64,000 nucleotides of DNA from Gammaproteobacteria bacterium (GCA_029862005.1 JAOTYD010000004.1:1-64000), one strand, 5' to 3'. Shown: positions 16,524 to 25,593, counted from the stretch's first letter. The notes: a model not told the origin generated them from the letters alone. Translations and numbers: made by a program.

Positions 16524-17163
16524 ACGGTTTCGCTACATTGTGGTCGAGGGCCCGATCGGGGTTGGCAAGACCAGTCTTGCCAGCAAGCTGGCCGATGAAT
16601 TTGAAAGCGAGTTACTGCTGGAGAAACCCGAGGAGAACCCGTTCCTCGCCAACTTTTATCACAATCCCCGTCAATATGCGTTATCGGCACAGCTACATTT
16701 CCTGTTACAGCGCGCACAACAGGTACAGGATTTCCGCCAGGCCGACATGTTTCATGGATCCTACATTGCCGATTTCATGGTCGACAAGGACAGACTGTTT
16801 GCGCAGATGACGCTCAGTAGCGACGAGCTTGCGCTTTACCAGAAAATCTATACGCACCTGACGCTTGATGCACCAAAGCCCGACCTGGTGATTTACCTGC
16901 AGGCACCCGTGGAGACGCTGCGCCAACGCATCGCGCGACGCGGAATCGATTACGAACAGCAGATTCGCGATGACTATCTGATGCGCCTGTCAGAATCCTA
17001 CACCCGCTTTTTTTATGACTACGATGACAGTGCACTACTCACCGTTAATACCGAGTCTACAGATCTGATCAATAATCCCGATGACTACGCGGCAATACTC
17101 GAAAAAATTAGTAATATCCATTCTGGACGTCACTATTTCAATCAGTCATCATTCGCCCTCTAG
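16516..17163 (+). CDS. Deoxynucleoside kinase (dCK/dGK family)
   Basis: A 215-residue P-loop kinase: VEGPIGVGKTS at about 10-20, the ERS-like region at FHGSYIADFMVDKDRLFA, and the lid arginines in RQRIARRGIDYEQQI. It phosphorylates a deoxynucleoside, salvaging DNA precursors; which base is preferred cannot be told. The GTG start at 16516 overlaps folK. Proteins of this type lie between folK and panB in a number of gammaproteobacteria, where they are named deoxynucleoside or deoxyadenosine/deoxycytidine kinase. Absent from the E. coli folK-panB operon. Confidence 0.88.
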   Translation: MTERFRYIVVEGPIGVGKTSLASKLADEFESELLLEKPEENPFLANFYHNPRQYALSAQLHFLLQRAQQVQDFRQADMFHGSYIADFMVDKDRLFAQMTLSSDELALYQKIYTHLTLDAPKPDLVIYLQAPVETLRQRIARRGIDYEQQIRDDYLMRLSESYTRFFYDYDDSALLTVNTESTDLINNPDDYAAILEKISNIHSGRHYFNQSSFAL

Positions 17164-17177
17164 CGAGCCCGGGCATC

Positions 17178-17996
17178 ATGTATACCCCTAAACCACTCGA
17201 AGACAGGATCACGATACCGCACCTGAAACAGCTCAAACAACAAGGTGAGAAGTTTGCCTGCCTGACCGCTTATGACTACAGTTTTGCGCGCCTGCTCGAG
17301 GAATGTGGAGTCGAGGTCGTGCTGGTGGGGGATTCACTGGGGATGGTGATCCAGGGCCACGAGACGACCATTCCGGTAACGCTGGATGATATCAAGTATC
17401 ACGGCAAGGCGGTCGCCGCCGGGTTACAGAACGCGATGCTGATGCTCGACATGCCGTTCGGCTCGCTCAACTCGCCGCAACAGGCGCTCGATCACGCCAG
17501 CGAATTGATCAAGCAAACCGAGGCCCAGGTGGTCAAGCTCGAGGGCTGGGAATCGCAACTCCCGATCGTCGAAAACCTGGCCCACTTCGGGATCGCCACC
17601 TGTGCACACCTCGGGCTGCAGCCGCAAATGGTGCACAAGATGGGTGGTTATCGCGTGCAGGGCAAGGCCGAGGGTGCGGCGGCACAAATGCTTGCCACCG
17701 CGGTCGATCTGCAGGGCGCAGGTGCCGATATCCTGCTGCTCGAATGCGTTCCTGCCACCCTTGCAGCCGAAATTACTGCTACGCTCGAAATCCCGGTGAT
17801 CGGGATCGGCGCTGGCACCGATGTCGATGGACAAATCCTGGTACTGCAGGATGTGCTCAACGTAACCGCGGGTAAAAAGCCCCGCTTCTCCAAGAATTTC
17901 ATGCAGGATCAGTCCAGCATCCAGGAGGCGATCGCGTGTTATGTCGGCGAGGTCAAAAACGGCAAGTTCCCGGACGAGTCCCACAGCTTCACCTGA
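17178..17996 (+). CDS. panB: 3-methyl-2-oxobutanoate hydroxymethyltransferase
   Basis: A 272-residue protein of standard length. Landmarks: FACLTAYDYSFARLLEE, the metal-binding VVLVGDSLGMVIQGH, and VIGIGAGTDVDGQILV near the end. It condenses 5,10-methylene-tetrahydrofolate with 2-oxoisovalerate to give ketopantoate, the first step of pantothenate synthesis. It begins 14 bases after the kinase gene and precedes panC by nine bases, so the set from pcnB to panC is one probable operon. The folate made by the upstream folK supplies its cofactor. Confidence 0.96.
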   Translation: MYTPKPLEDRITIPHLKQLKQQGEKFACLTAYDYSFARLLEECGVEVVLVGDSLGMVIQGHETTIPVTLDDIKYHGKAVAAGLQNAMLMLDMPFGSLNSPQQALDHASELIKQTEAQVVKLEGWESQLPIVENLAHFGIATCAHLGLQPQMVHKMGGYRVQGKAEGAAAQMLATAVDLQGAGADILLLECVPATLAAEITATLEIPVIGIGAGTDVDGQILVLQDVLNVTAGKKPRFSKNFMQDQSSIQEAIACYVGEVKNGKFPDESHSFT

Positions 17997-18005
17997 GATA
18001 CGCGC

Positions 18006-18857
18006 ATGTACCAGGCCACCAGCGTCACCGAATTGCAGCAATATGTACAGCACTGGAAAGATCACGACCAGTCGATCGCTTTCATTCCGACCATGGGCAA
18101 CCTGCATGCCGGGCACATGTCCCTGATCGAAAAAGGCCAGTCACTCTGCGATCGCAGCATCTGCAGCATTTTCGTCAACCCGATGCAATTCGGACCAAAC
18201 GAGGACTGGGACCACTATCCGCGAAGCCTCGACCAGGACCTTGAATTGCTCAAGGCGATCGGTTGCGACCTGGTTTACCTGCCAACCGCGTCGGAACTCT
18301 ACCCCGACGGGCTCGACAAGATCAGCCAGGTCCAGGTTACCGACCTGACCGATCACTACGAGGGTGCGCACCGGCCGGGGCATTTTACCGGGGTTGCGAC
18401 CGTGGTGCTGAAGCTGTTCAACATTGTCAAGCCCGATGTGTCGGTGTTCGGCAAGAAAGATTTCCAGCAATACCGCGTTATCAGCAAGATGGTCGATGAT
18501 TTCAACATTGACGTGCAGATTATCGGTCAGGAAACCACGCGCGAGGCCTCGGGGCTTGCGACCAGCTCGCGCAACCAGTACCTGGACGAGGCGCAAATTG
18601 AAAAAGCCGCGCTGATTTTCAAGACCCTGCAGCAGACCGCGCAGCAGATCGACGCGGGTGAACGCGATTTCGTAAAACTGCAGGAGACGGCGATTTCCAT
18701 TCTCGACAAGGCCGGTTTCAAAATCGATTACTTTACCATCTGTAACGCCGAAACCCTGCTACCGGCAACGCCGGAGGATCGGGACCTGGTAATCCTCGTG
18801 ACCGCGGCTCTGGGTCAAACGCGTCTGCTCGACAATATCGAACTCTCGCTCTGGTAG
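18006..18857 (+). CDS. panC: Pantothenate synthetase
   Basis: A 283-residue ligase of the nucleotidyltransferase fold: FIPTMGNLHAGHMSLIEKG with the HxGH ATP site, NPMQFGPNED for pantoate, and GKKDFQQYRVISKMV. It joins pantoate and beta-alanine with ATP to form pantothenate. Like its neighbours it is a textbook-length copy with no oddities. No panD is seen in the window, so beta-alanine supply must come from elsewhere. It faces the end of the WYL regulator, with five bases between the two stops. Confidence 0.96.
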   Translation: MYQATSVTELQQYVQHWKDHDQSIAFIPTMGNLHAGHMSLIEKGQSLCDRSICSIFVNPMQFGPNEDWDHYPRSLDQDLELLKAIGCDLVYLPTASELYPDGLDKISQVQVTDLTDHYEGAHRPGHFTGVATVVLKLFNIVKPDVSVFGKKDFQQYRVISKMVDDFNIDVQIIGQETTREASGLATSSRNQYLDEAQIEKAALIFKTLQQTAQQIDAGERDFVKLQETAISILDKAGFKIDYFTICNAETLLPATPEDRDLVILVTAALGQTRLLDNIELSLW

Positions 18858-18862
18858 CCGTC

Positions 18863-19837
18863 TCAGGCTTCGGCGTAGAGCGCCTGCATCGCAACGATGC
18901 GCTGTTTTACCCGCGCCTTCAATTCGGGCGGTGCCAGCACCTCGACCTCGGCCCCGTGTTTTAAAATATCCATCACCAGTTCGGTATCCTGGCTATAGGG
19001 CAGGCGCAAAATATAATACCCTTCACCATCGAATTCGCTCTGCTGGTCCGGGTGCCAGGTTTCACGTGAGACCCAGCGCGCCAACTGCGGGCTGAAGCGC
19101 AGCACTGCCTCGCGGGTTCTGGCACCGGAGAAAATGCCGTAACCACTCTCCAGTTCGCGGTTGAGCTCAGTCTCGTCGACCTCGATTGACGGCTCGCCGG
19201 TAATCTGCAGCACCTGGATGGCATCGATCGAAAAACTGCGTAAACCGCTCCGTAAATGACACCAGGCATCGAGATACCAGTTGTCACGATAGTAGATCAG
19301 TCGTTGCGGTGACACACGTCGCTCGCTGCTGCTGTCAGCAGGCCGGCTATAGTAGGTCATATCGACGCATTTTCTCGACAGCAACGCCTGGCACAGAACC
19401 TGGAAATTCTCGCTGCGATACGCTTTCGCGGCCAGCGGGATAATGCGGATACGGTGCGAGATTTCGTCGACACTGTGATCACCGTCATCGAGCAGCATGC
19501 GAATACGTGAGCGCAAGGGCTCGATGTGATTTGACAACACCCCGGGCTGCAGGTTTTCGAGCAATGCATCCATGGTCAGCAATGCCTGGATCTCGCTGGT
19601 ATTGAACCATAAACCGGGCAGTTGAAACTGGGCATCTCCGTCACCCTGTTCATAGCAATAGCCGCGTCGCTCGCGATCCCAGACGATGGGTGCCGCAAGC
19701 CGGTCGCGCAGGTACTCGAGGTCACGTTTGAAAGTTGCGGGCGATACCTCGAGCGCATCGAGAAACTGGCTGCGAGTGACCACGCGCTGGTTGCACAACA
19801 TCTGGTCAATCAGGTGAAAACGTTCGGTTCGGTCCAT
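18863..19837 (-). CDS. WYL-domain transcriptional regulator
   Basis: A 324-residue regulator. The N-terminal 60 residues hold a DeoR-type winged helix (SQFLDALEVSPATFKRDLEYLRD). The middle and C-terminal parts form the WYL domain, with YYRDNWYLDAWCHLRSGLRSFSIDAI as the clearest signature, followed by a WCX-like beta region (LRFSPQLARWV). Such proteins sense nucleic-acid or small ligands through the WYL pocket and repress or activate neighbours. Its target is unknown. It is divergent from the cupin-like gene, with 82 bases between starts that could hold a shared operator. Confidence 0.87.
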   Translation of the reverse strand: MDRTERFHLIDQMLCNQRVVTRSQFLDALEVSPATFKRDLEYLRDRLAAPIVWDRERRGYCYEQGDGDAQFQLPGLWFNTSEIQALLTMDALLENLQPGVLSNHIEPLRSRIRMLLDDGDHSVDEISHRIRIIPLAAKAYRSENFQVLCQALLSRKCVDMTYYSRPADSSSERRVSPQRLIYYRDNWYLDAWCHLRSGLRSFSIDAIQVLQITGEPSIEVDETELNRELESGYGIFSGARTREAVLRFSPQLARWVSRETWHPDQQSEFDGEGYYILRLPYSQDTELVMDILKHGAEVEVLAPPELKARVKQRIVAMQALYAEA

Positions 19838-19919
19838 AGATAATACCCTTTTTCTTGCTGGCTCACCTTATGAGCCACATGCTTCTGGATAATACCACGA
19901 TCGGAAAAAGGAAAACGAA

Positions 19920-20438
19920 ATGCCCTGGTTAAAATTTTTACTGTATCGACTGTCGGCCTATTGTCGTTGCCGCGTCATAAACGGACCCGACGACCAACCC
20001 TACCTCGAGCGCTACCACTTGCTGCGACTGCCGCTGGGATACCAGGTATATCTGCATCGCTTCGTTGCCAGTGATCCAGGCCGGGGGCTACATAATCACC
20101 CCTGGAAACGCGCGATCTCACTTGTCCTGAGTGGTGGCTACGAGGAGACACGCATGCTCGACGCGAAAGCAGGCAATGCCTTGCAGAGCCGCTGGCTGCA
20201 TGCTGGATGTTTCAATTTAATCTCGGGTGAAGTTTTTCATCGCGTCAATATCCCCGAGAATTCCGAGTGCTGGAGCCTGTTTATCCACGCGCCCAAAGCC
20301 AAGGCCTGGGGTTTTATCCAGCAGCAGGAATACCGCGATCATAACGAAATCATCGCCCAGGCCAGCAACCCGCTGTGGTGGAAGCAGGCGCAGCGCCCGA
20401 TTCAATGTCCGCAGATGCGCCTGCCCTGTTCGATCTGA
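19920..20438 (+). CDS. Cupin-like protein of unknown function
   Basis: A 172-residue soluble protein. The start is ATG 19920 with AAAAAGGAAAA just before it. The core contains HRFVASDPGRGLHNHPW (about 42-58), a broad glycine-rich strand, and a second histidine in GEVFHRVN (about 100), the spacing expected of a small cupin barrel with metal-binding histidines. I do not recognise a named family. It is divergent from the WYL regulator, which may control it. The C-terminal SNPLWWKQAQR segment is basic and aromatic. Confidence 0.6.
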   Translation: MPWLKFLLYRLSAYCRCRVINGPDDQPYLERYHLLRLPLGYQVYLHRFVASDPGRGLHNHPWKRAISLVLSGGYEETRMLDAKAGNALQSRWLHAGCFNLISGEVFHRVNIPENSECWSLFIHAPKAKAWGFIQQQEYRDHNEIIAQASNPLWWKQAQRPIQCPQMRLPCSI

Positions 20439-20491
20439 CAACGCCTGGATTTGCGGTAGACAGCTCGCCAACCTCAGACCAGATCCTGCCG

Positions 20492-21475
20492 CTAGTCTGT
20501 CGAACCTGCGGGTATTTCCGGATAGATCTTCGAATGGGCCATTCCAGGGTGACGATCGCCGTATCGTGCCGGTACATCCTGGGTCCAGTCGCTTGGAATT
20601 ATGGTCGGCAGTATTAACAGTACGACGAACATCAGCTTTTTTATCAAAAGCCCACTCATGGATTCAGCACCCGGCGCCCGCCGATCGACATGAGGTGCGT
20701 TCGCTTGTGACGGCTCTTTTTCCCGGCGGTAACACCAGACTAACAGTCCGATTCCTATTATGGTCATCAGGATATTGAATTCCTGTCCCGGCGGAAGACC
20801 GTACAAACTGGAGCGATACTCGCGAAAGAAATCGATAAAAATACGCAGAAAGCCATACCATAAAATAAAGTGACCGACCAATACCCCGCGCGGAGGATTC
20901 GTTTTTTTGATGAGCAGCAACAAGGGCACCAGCAGCAGGTTTTTTAGCCCGTCATAGAGTACCACCGGATGTCGAAAGCCGTTTAGATCGGGAAACTTGA
21001 CTCCCCATGGCATGTCGGTGAGGCTGCCTACGATTTGTCCATCGATGAAGTTTCCGATGCGACCAAACGCCATGATGAATGCCGCCGCAATCGCCAGCAC
21101 ATCGGCAACCTCGAGAAAATTTCGACGATGCAGTTTGCAGAATAAAATCACGGCGATGGTTGCGCCGAGCAGGATACCGTGGGTCGACATCCCGCCCAGC
21201 CAGATTGCGGGTATGTGCGCAAGATGCGAACCGTAATAAGCCCATTCGTAAAAAATGACTTCGACCGCACGGCCGCCAAGCAGCACGCCGAAGGCAATAT
21301 ATATGATCAGCCTGAAGACATCATCCATGTCAAACGCGAGGACTGTTCGATTGGCGCGCAGCCAGATAAAACCGACCAGGAATCCAAGACTGTAACTGGC
21401 GCCGTACCACCAGAGGTAAAATCCTCCAACCTCGGCAAATATCGGGTCGATATCGTGAATGAAGGGACCTGACAT
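20492..21475 (-). CDS. Divergent Lgt-like (prolipoprotein diacylglyceryl transferase family) membrane protein
   Basis: A 327-residue integral membrane protein with the Lgt helix pattern. It keeps the GGMSTHG histidine (like H103 of E. coli Lgt), the arginine and asparagine of GRIGNFIDGQIVG, and the arginine of YGFLRIFIDFF. But the glutamate of the canonical signature NGE is Gln here, and the later glutamate is Asp. A C-terminal tail of about 55 residues adds another hydrophobic segment and a charged end. The canonical lgt is present at 40192-41034, so this is a second, altered paralog. Its substrate is unknown. Confidence 0.75.
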   Translation of the reverse strand: MSGPFIHDIDPIFAEVGGFYLWWYGASYSLGFLVGFIWLRANRTVLAFDMDDVFRLIIYIAFGVLLGGRAVEVIFYEWAYYGSHLAHIPAIWLGGMSTHGILLGATIAVILFCKLHRRNFLEVADVLAIAAAFIMAFGRIGNFIDGQIVGSLTDMPWGVKFPDLNGFRHPVVLYDGLKNLLLVPLLLLIKKTNPPRGVLVGHFILWYGFLRIFIDFFREYRSSLYGLPPGQEFNILMTIIGIGLLVWCYRREKEPSQANAPHVDRRAPGAESMSGLLIKKLMFVVLLILPTIIPSDWTQDVPARYGDRHPGMAHSKIYPEIPAGSTD

Positions 21476-21594
21476 TGATTCAACCTGTACCCTATTTTGC
21501 TTAACTTTAAGCCGGTTTCAGCCTGTTTAGTTGATTTGCGTCGGATTTTTAGCATGTGATAATAGGTTTCGGCTTCATTCAACGCGTGGAATTT

Positions 21595-23226
21595 ATGACC
21601 GATAATCCGGTTTGGCGCTGGTTCGACAACACCTTTCTTGATCTTGGGCGGCAGTTCCGCTGGTCTTACCTGCCCCCATTGATGGTATACCTGGCGGCTG
21701 GCGTTTCGGGCCTGACCTCGATCGTCGGGACATTTTTCATCAAGGAGTATCTCGACCTGTCCGCGGCCTTTCTCGCCGGACTGGCGTTCTGGGCGGGTAT
21801 TCCATGGACTTTAAAAATGCCAATCGGTCACCTGGTTGACCTGATCTGGCGACGCAAGGCCTTGCTGGTTTACATCGGCGCCAGCCTGATTGCGCTCAGT
21901 ATTTTAATCATGTATGGCATCATCGCGCATACGGCGACGATGGCCGAGTTCATCAAAGTCGAAGCCTGGTTCGTCATTGCAACCATCCTGGCGCCGACCG
22001 GTTACGTGGTGCAGGACGTGGTCGCGGACGCGATGACGGTGGAAGCCGTGCCGACGATAGACGAAGACGGTAACGCTTACCCGGAAAGCGATATCAAGAC
22101 CATGCACACCACGATGCAGACCCTCGGCCGGGTCGCGATCATCGGCGGTCTGATTGCGGTCGCCGCATTGAACATCACGATGTTCGAGGGCGTGGAGAAC
22201 ATGTCAGAAGAAATGAAGGTCGAGATCTACGCGGATATCTACCTACTGGCTTTGATCATTCCCATCATATCGATTATGGGTGTTATCCTCGGCAGGATAC
22301 TGTTGCGCCAGCGCGCACGACAGTTGGAAGCACAAGGCCACGACCATACCAGCATCGATAAATTACTGTTCGCCCCTGCCGGTGAGACCCGGCCCAACTG
22401 GTGGATTCTCGGCGGCAGCCTGGTTTTTGCCGTGTTCACAGTCAGCATGGGCGTCAGCGAAATCCCGTTCGCACAGGAGATAATATTCATCGGTTCGATG
22501 ACAATCGTCCTGTTCCTGATGTATCGATTGCTGCTTGAACTCAAACCCGAGCAGCGCAACATGCTGATCGGCACCGCGGTGATTATTTTCGTATTTCGCG
22601 CGGTCCCTCTTCCCGGCCCAGGAGCCGGATGGTTTGAAATCGATGTACTCGATTTTGACCAGCAATTTTTCTCGGTACTGTCGCTGATCGCGTCCATGCT
22701 CACGCTGGTCGGAATGGTAGTGTTGCGCCCAATGATGGCAAAGCGTTCGATCGCCTATGTTGTCGTCCTGCTGACCATCGCCGCGGGCATCCTGTCGCTT
22801 CCGAATATCGGACTTTACTATGGCGTACACGAATGGACCGCTGCACGAACCGGAGGTGTGGTCGATGCTCGCTTTATCGCCATTATCGATACTGCAATCG
22901 AATCACCGCTCGGCCAGATAGCCATGATCCCGATGCTGGCCTGGATTGCCAAGAACGCACCCGCACACCTGAAAGCCACATTTTTCGCGGTCATGGCATC
23001 ATTCACCAACCTGGCGCTTTCGGCGGCAAGCCTTGGAACCCGGTACATGAACGAAATTTATACCATCACGCGCGAGGTTCGCGACCGCGTGACTGATGCG
23101 ATTCAGACCACGGCCGACTATAGCGAACTCGGGTGGCTCCTGATCGTCGTGGCATCGATCGGCGTCATTGCTCCGTTGCTGACGGTGCTGTTGGTTCAGC
23201 ACTCGCCGCTGCGCACCCAACAATAA
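21595..23226 (+). CDS. BT1/MFS-type membrane transporter
   Basis: A 543-residue membrane protein with about 12-14 hydrophobic helices. Helices 1-2 contain WSYLPPLMVYLAAGVSGLTSIVGTFFIKEYLDLS, followed by GIPWTLKMPIGHLVDLIWRRKALL, which resembles the folate-biopterin transporter (BT1) branch of the MFS. A periplasmic or cytosolic loop near 135-195 is acidic (VPTIDEDGNAYPESD). ATG 21595 is preferred over GTG 21556 because the first gives an ordinary soluble N-terminus and TGGA just before it. The substrate is not known; the BT1 label is tentative. It is divergent from the Lgt-like gene. Confidence 0.65.
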   Translation: MTDNPVWRWFDNTFLDLGRQFRWSYLPPLMVYLAAGVSGLTSIVGTFFIKEYLDLSAAFLAGLAFWAGIPWTLKMPIGHLVDLIWRRKALLVYIGASLIALSILIMYGIIAHTATMAEFIKVEAWFVIATILAPTGYVVQDVVADAMTVEAVPTIDEDGNAYPESDIKTMHTTMQTLGRVAIIGGLIAVAALNITMFEGVENMSEEMKVEIYADIYLLALIIPIISIMGVILGRILLRQRARQLEAQGHDHTSIDKLLFAPAGETRPNWWILGGSLVFAVFTVSMGVSEIPFAQEIIFIGSMTIVLFLMYRLLLELKPEQRNMLIGTAVIIFVFRAVPLPGPGAGWFEIDVLDFDQQFFSVLSLIASMLTLVGMVVLRPMMAKRSIAYVVVLLTIAAGILSLPNIGLYYGVHEWTAARTGGVVDARFIAIIDTAIESPLGQIAMIPMLAWIAKNAPAHLKATFFAVMASFTNLALSAASLGTRYMNEIYTITREVRDRVTDAIQTTADYSELGWLLIVVASIGVIAPLLTVLLVQHSPLRTQQ

Positions 23227-23268
23227 ACGGCCTAAAATTTGCAATAATTGAGCCGGGGAGGAACTTCA

Positions 23269-23913
23269 ATGCAAAAAATGATCGTCACGGGGAGCCTGTT
23301 GCTGCTTGCCACACAAGCGCTGGCCCACCACCCGCTTGCCGGCATGCCGATGGAATCCTTCACAGATGGATTTCTGTCCGGTGTCGGACATCCCCTACTC
23401 GGATTTGACCATTTATTCTTTGTCATGCTGGTCGGGATCGCAGCGATACTTACAGGCCGACGATTGCTCGCCCCGCTGGCCTACATCCTTACCATGCTCG
23501 TCGGTTGCGTGGTGACCGCGCTATGGGCCCCGGTGCCGGCGACGGAATTGATGATAGCATTATCGCTGCTGGTGCTCGGCTCAATGTTGCTGAGCGGACA
23601 TCGATTTGGTCTATCGACGGTTCTGATCGCCTTTGCCGGTTTCGGGCTATTTCACGGCGCTGCTTTCGGGGAATCACTTGCGACCCAGGAAGCGGGATTT
23701 GGCCTCCAGGTGTTAACGGGCTACCTGCTGGGTCTCGGTCTCACCCAGCTTGCAGTTGCGGTTGCCACGGGCCTGTTTTGCATGATGCTATGGAAGGTCT
23801 CGCACCCACGAGCACTGCAGCCGCGCCTGGCAGGCGCCATGGTGGCCGGGATCGGCCTCTACCTGACGCTGGAACATTTCGAGGATTCGTTAATACGCGT
23901 TATTTCGAGTTAG
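23269..23913 (+). CDS. HupE/UreJ-family metal permease (probable cobalt or nickel)
   Basis: A 214-residue protein: signal peptide 1-19 ending QALA, then the family's histidine-rich opening HHPLAGM and GVGHPLLGFDHLFFVMLVG, followed by six hydrophobic helices, one with FHGAAFGES. HupE/UreJ proteins import Ni or Co. ATG 23269 has GGAGGA seven bases upstream; the earlier in-frame start at 23248 lies before the ribosome site. The three genes on the other strand, ending four bases into this one, encode a cobalt-type nitrile hydratase, so cobalt is the most likely cargo here. Confidence 0.85.
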   Translation: MQKMIVTGSLLLLATQALAHHPLAGMPMESFTDGFLSGVGHPLLGFDHLFFVMLVGIAAILTGRRLLAPLAYILTMLVGCVVTALWAPVPATELMIALSLLVLGSMLLSGHRFGLSTVLIAFAGFGLFHGAAFGESLATQEAGFGLQVLTGYLLGLGLTQLAVAVATGLFCMMLWKVSHPRALQPRLAGAMVAGIGLYLTLEHFEDSLIRVISS

Positions 23914-24275
23914 GCCCGTGGGTCAGTTTTGAGTTTTACCGGTTGCCCGTGAGGGGTCGACAGGTAGGCCTGTTCCCAGTCTTCGCGTTTACCCGACATT
24001 GCCTGCTGATCGATTTCACTATGCTCTGCCACCAGCCGCTCGAGCGCGATCAAAACACACTGATAGTAGGTTGACTGGTCATCGGTAGCGGCGCCGGATT
24101 GAGCCTGCGTTAAAGCCGCCCCAAGGGCGTCAGACCAGGCGCTTGCACTGAACATCCCGTATTGCACCAGGGTATCGGCAATCGCCAGGGCTTCAGCCTG
24201 CCACGGTTCATCGAACGCCGGTTGCCCGTCGACGCTGGCGAGAGGTTTCAGTAATGTCGATTTCGAATCACCCAT
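23910..24275 (-). CDS. Nitrile hydratase accessory protein (activator/metal chaperone type)
   Basis: A 121-residue acidic helical protein, third gene of the nitrile hydratase operon, two bases after the beta-subunit gene. It carries EPWQAEALAIADTLVQYGMFSASAWSDALGAAL, which resembles the N-terminal helices of nitrile hydratase beta subunits and of the P14K/NhlE-type activators that load cobalt into the alpha subunit. Cobalt insertion by such activators is known for Co-type enzymes from Pseudomonas and Rhodococcus. Assignment rests on this similarity and on gene order. Confidence 0.8.
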   Translation of the reverse strand: MGDSKSTLLKPLASVDGQPAFDEPWQAEALAIADTLVQYGMFSASAWSDALGAALTQAQSGAATDDQSTYYQCVLIALERLVAEHSEIDQQAMSGKREDWEQAYLSTPHGQPVKLKTDPRA

Positions 24276-24277
24276 CG

Positions 24278-24943
24278 TCAGGCCTCGACCAGATAATTTT
24301 CCCAGAGATCGAGGAAGACTTTATCCTGGCTCCACTTCGCTTCCGGCCAGAGCTCCGACGCCTCGAACATGACGCTATAGCAGTGCTGGTGAATTTCCTC
24401 GCCTTGCGCTGACAGGTCCGGAAACACGTGCGCACCGTGGTAAGCGTGCACCGTTCCCCGCCGGTCCCTCGCATACTGTGGCAAGCGGGTGTGACCGCTG
24501 TTTCCATGGCGGGAAGTCATCACCTGCTGCCCGACGGCAAACAAAGGCGGAGTTTCGATTTCGTCATCGAAGCGAACGGCATGGGCATGATCTTCCTGCA
24601 GTACCTGCTGTAGCGTCATCGCCGCTGCCGGCTCGCTGTAATCAGATTCTTTGGTGATTGATTTGCCAGCATTTATTTCCTCCAGCGAAATCCATCCCGC
24701 CTCGATATAAGTCGAGAAATCGGTCTGCGCCCAGGAATCGAAATACGGCCGGCCGAGGTAGTCGTCGGGCATAATCAGTTCACGGCAATGCCGCCACCAG
24801 TCAATGGTAATACCCGGGGTTCGCGCACATTGTGCAATTCCCCACTCTCGACCTTCCCAGTCTTCGTGAAAAGGTCTTTCATCATCATCGACATCGATTG
24901 GGCCATAGCCCTGCTTACCGCCCAGATCATGAATGCCATCCAT
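24278..24943 (-). CDS. nthB: Nitrile hydratase beta subunit
   Basis: A 221-residue protein beginning [16 protein letters not shown], the family's standard start, with EWGIAQCART and the C-terminal barrel (VGQQVMTSRHGNSGHTRLPQYARDRRGTV, then SVMFEASELWPEA). The beta subunit packs over the alpha subunit's metal and contributes arginines to the active site. Its ATG overlaps the alpha gene's stop by one base (TAATG), so translation is coupled. Gene order alpha-beta-activator is typical of Co-type enzymes. Confidence 0.94.
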   Translation of the reverse strand: MDGIHDLGGKQGYGPIDVDDDERPFHEDWEGREWGIAQCARTPGITIDWWRHCRELIMPDDYLGRPYFDSWAQTDFSTYIEAGWISLEEINAGKSITKESDYSEPAAAMTLQQVLQEDHAHAVRFDDEIETPPLFAVGQQVMTSRHGNSGHTRLPQYARDRRGTVHAYHGAHVFPDLSAQGEEIHQHCYSVMFEASELWPEAKWSQDKVFLDLWENYLVEA

Positions 24944-25593
24944 TAGCTGCCACCCTCGATCTTTACACCCAATTCCCGGTCAGTGCCAATCATCGAATTG
25001 CGCGATACCAGCGCAGCCAGTTCATCCTCGCTCATATCCTCGGTACCCGGGGGGCGCTGCGGTAATACCAGGTAGCGCAGCTCCGCGGTGCTGTCCCAGA
25101 CGTGAATCTCGACATCGACGTCGATATCGACACCAAACTCTAGCAGCACTCCGCGCGGATCCCGCACCGCCCGGGAGCGATAAGCCGCCACCTTGTACCA
25201 CGGGGGCGCGATGCCCAGTATCGAGAATGGATAACAGGAGCACAGCGTGCACACCACCAGGTTGTGAACCTCATCGGTATTTTCAACCACTTTCAAATGC
25301 GCGGTCGCTTTACCGAGAAATCCAAGCTCATCGATCGCGGCGGGCGCATCGCGCAGCAGCCGGGCCTTGTATTCCGGGTCGCACCAGGCTTTTGCCACAA
25401 CCCGGGCGCCGCGCCTGGGACCGATTTCCTCGGTATAGGCTTCGACCCAGGCGTCGATGGTTTGCGGATTGACCAGGCCCTTGTCCACCAGCAGCGTCTC
25501 CAGCGCCTTGACGCGCAGCGCCGATTCGGAAGGCAGATGACTATGCAGGTGCTGGTGGATTTCCGCTACTTTGCTGGCATCAAAATCTGTCAT
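24943..25593 (-). CDS. nthA: Nitrile hydratase alpha subunit, cobalt type
   Basis: A 216-residue protein. The metal claw is CTLCSC at residues 115-120 (Cys115, Cys118, Ser119, Cys120). Thr at the second position marks cobalt enzymes; iron enzymes carry Ser there. Other marks are [14 protein letters not shown] and [25 protein letters not shown]. The complex hydrates nitriles to amides. No amidase gene follows in this window, so the fate of the amide is open. First gene of a three-gene operon. Confidence 0.95.
   Translation of the reverse strand: MTDFDASKVAEIHQHLHSHLPSESALRVKALETLLVDKGLVNPQTIDAWVEAYTEEIGPRRGARVVAKAWCDPEYKARLLRDAPAAIDELGFLGKATAHLKVVENTDEVHNLVVCTLCSCYPFSILGIAPPWYKVAAYRSRAVRDPRGVLLEFGVDIDVDVEIHVWDSTAELRYLVLPQRPPGTEDMSEDELAALVSRNSMIGTDRELGVKIEGGS

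Noticed and set aside
17424-18116. 230-codon minus-strand frame opposite panB
   Set aside because: Antisense shadow of panB, without domain or start-site support.
20227-20778. 183-codon plus-strand frame overlapping the cupin-like gene and the Lgt-like gene
   Set aside because: It runs out of frame through one gene and antisense through the next, and shows no recognisable domain.
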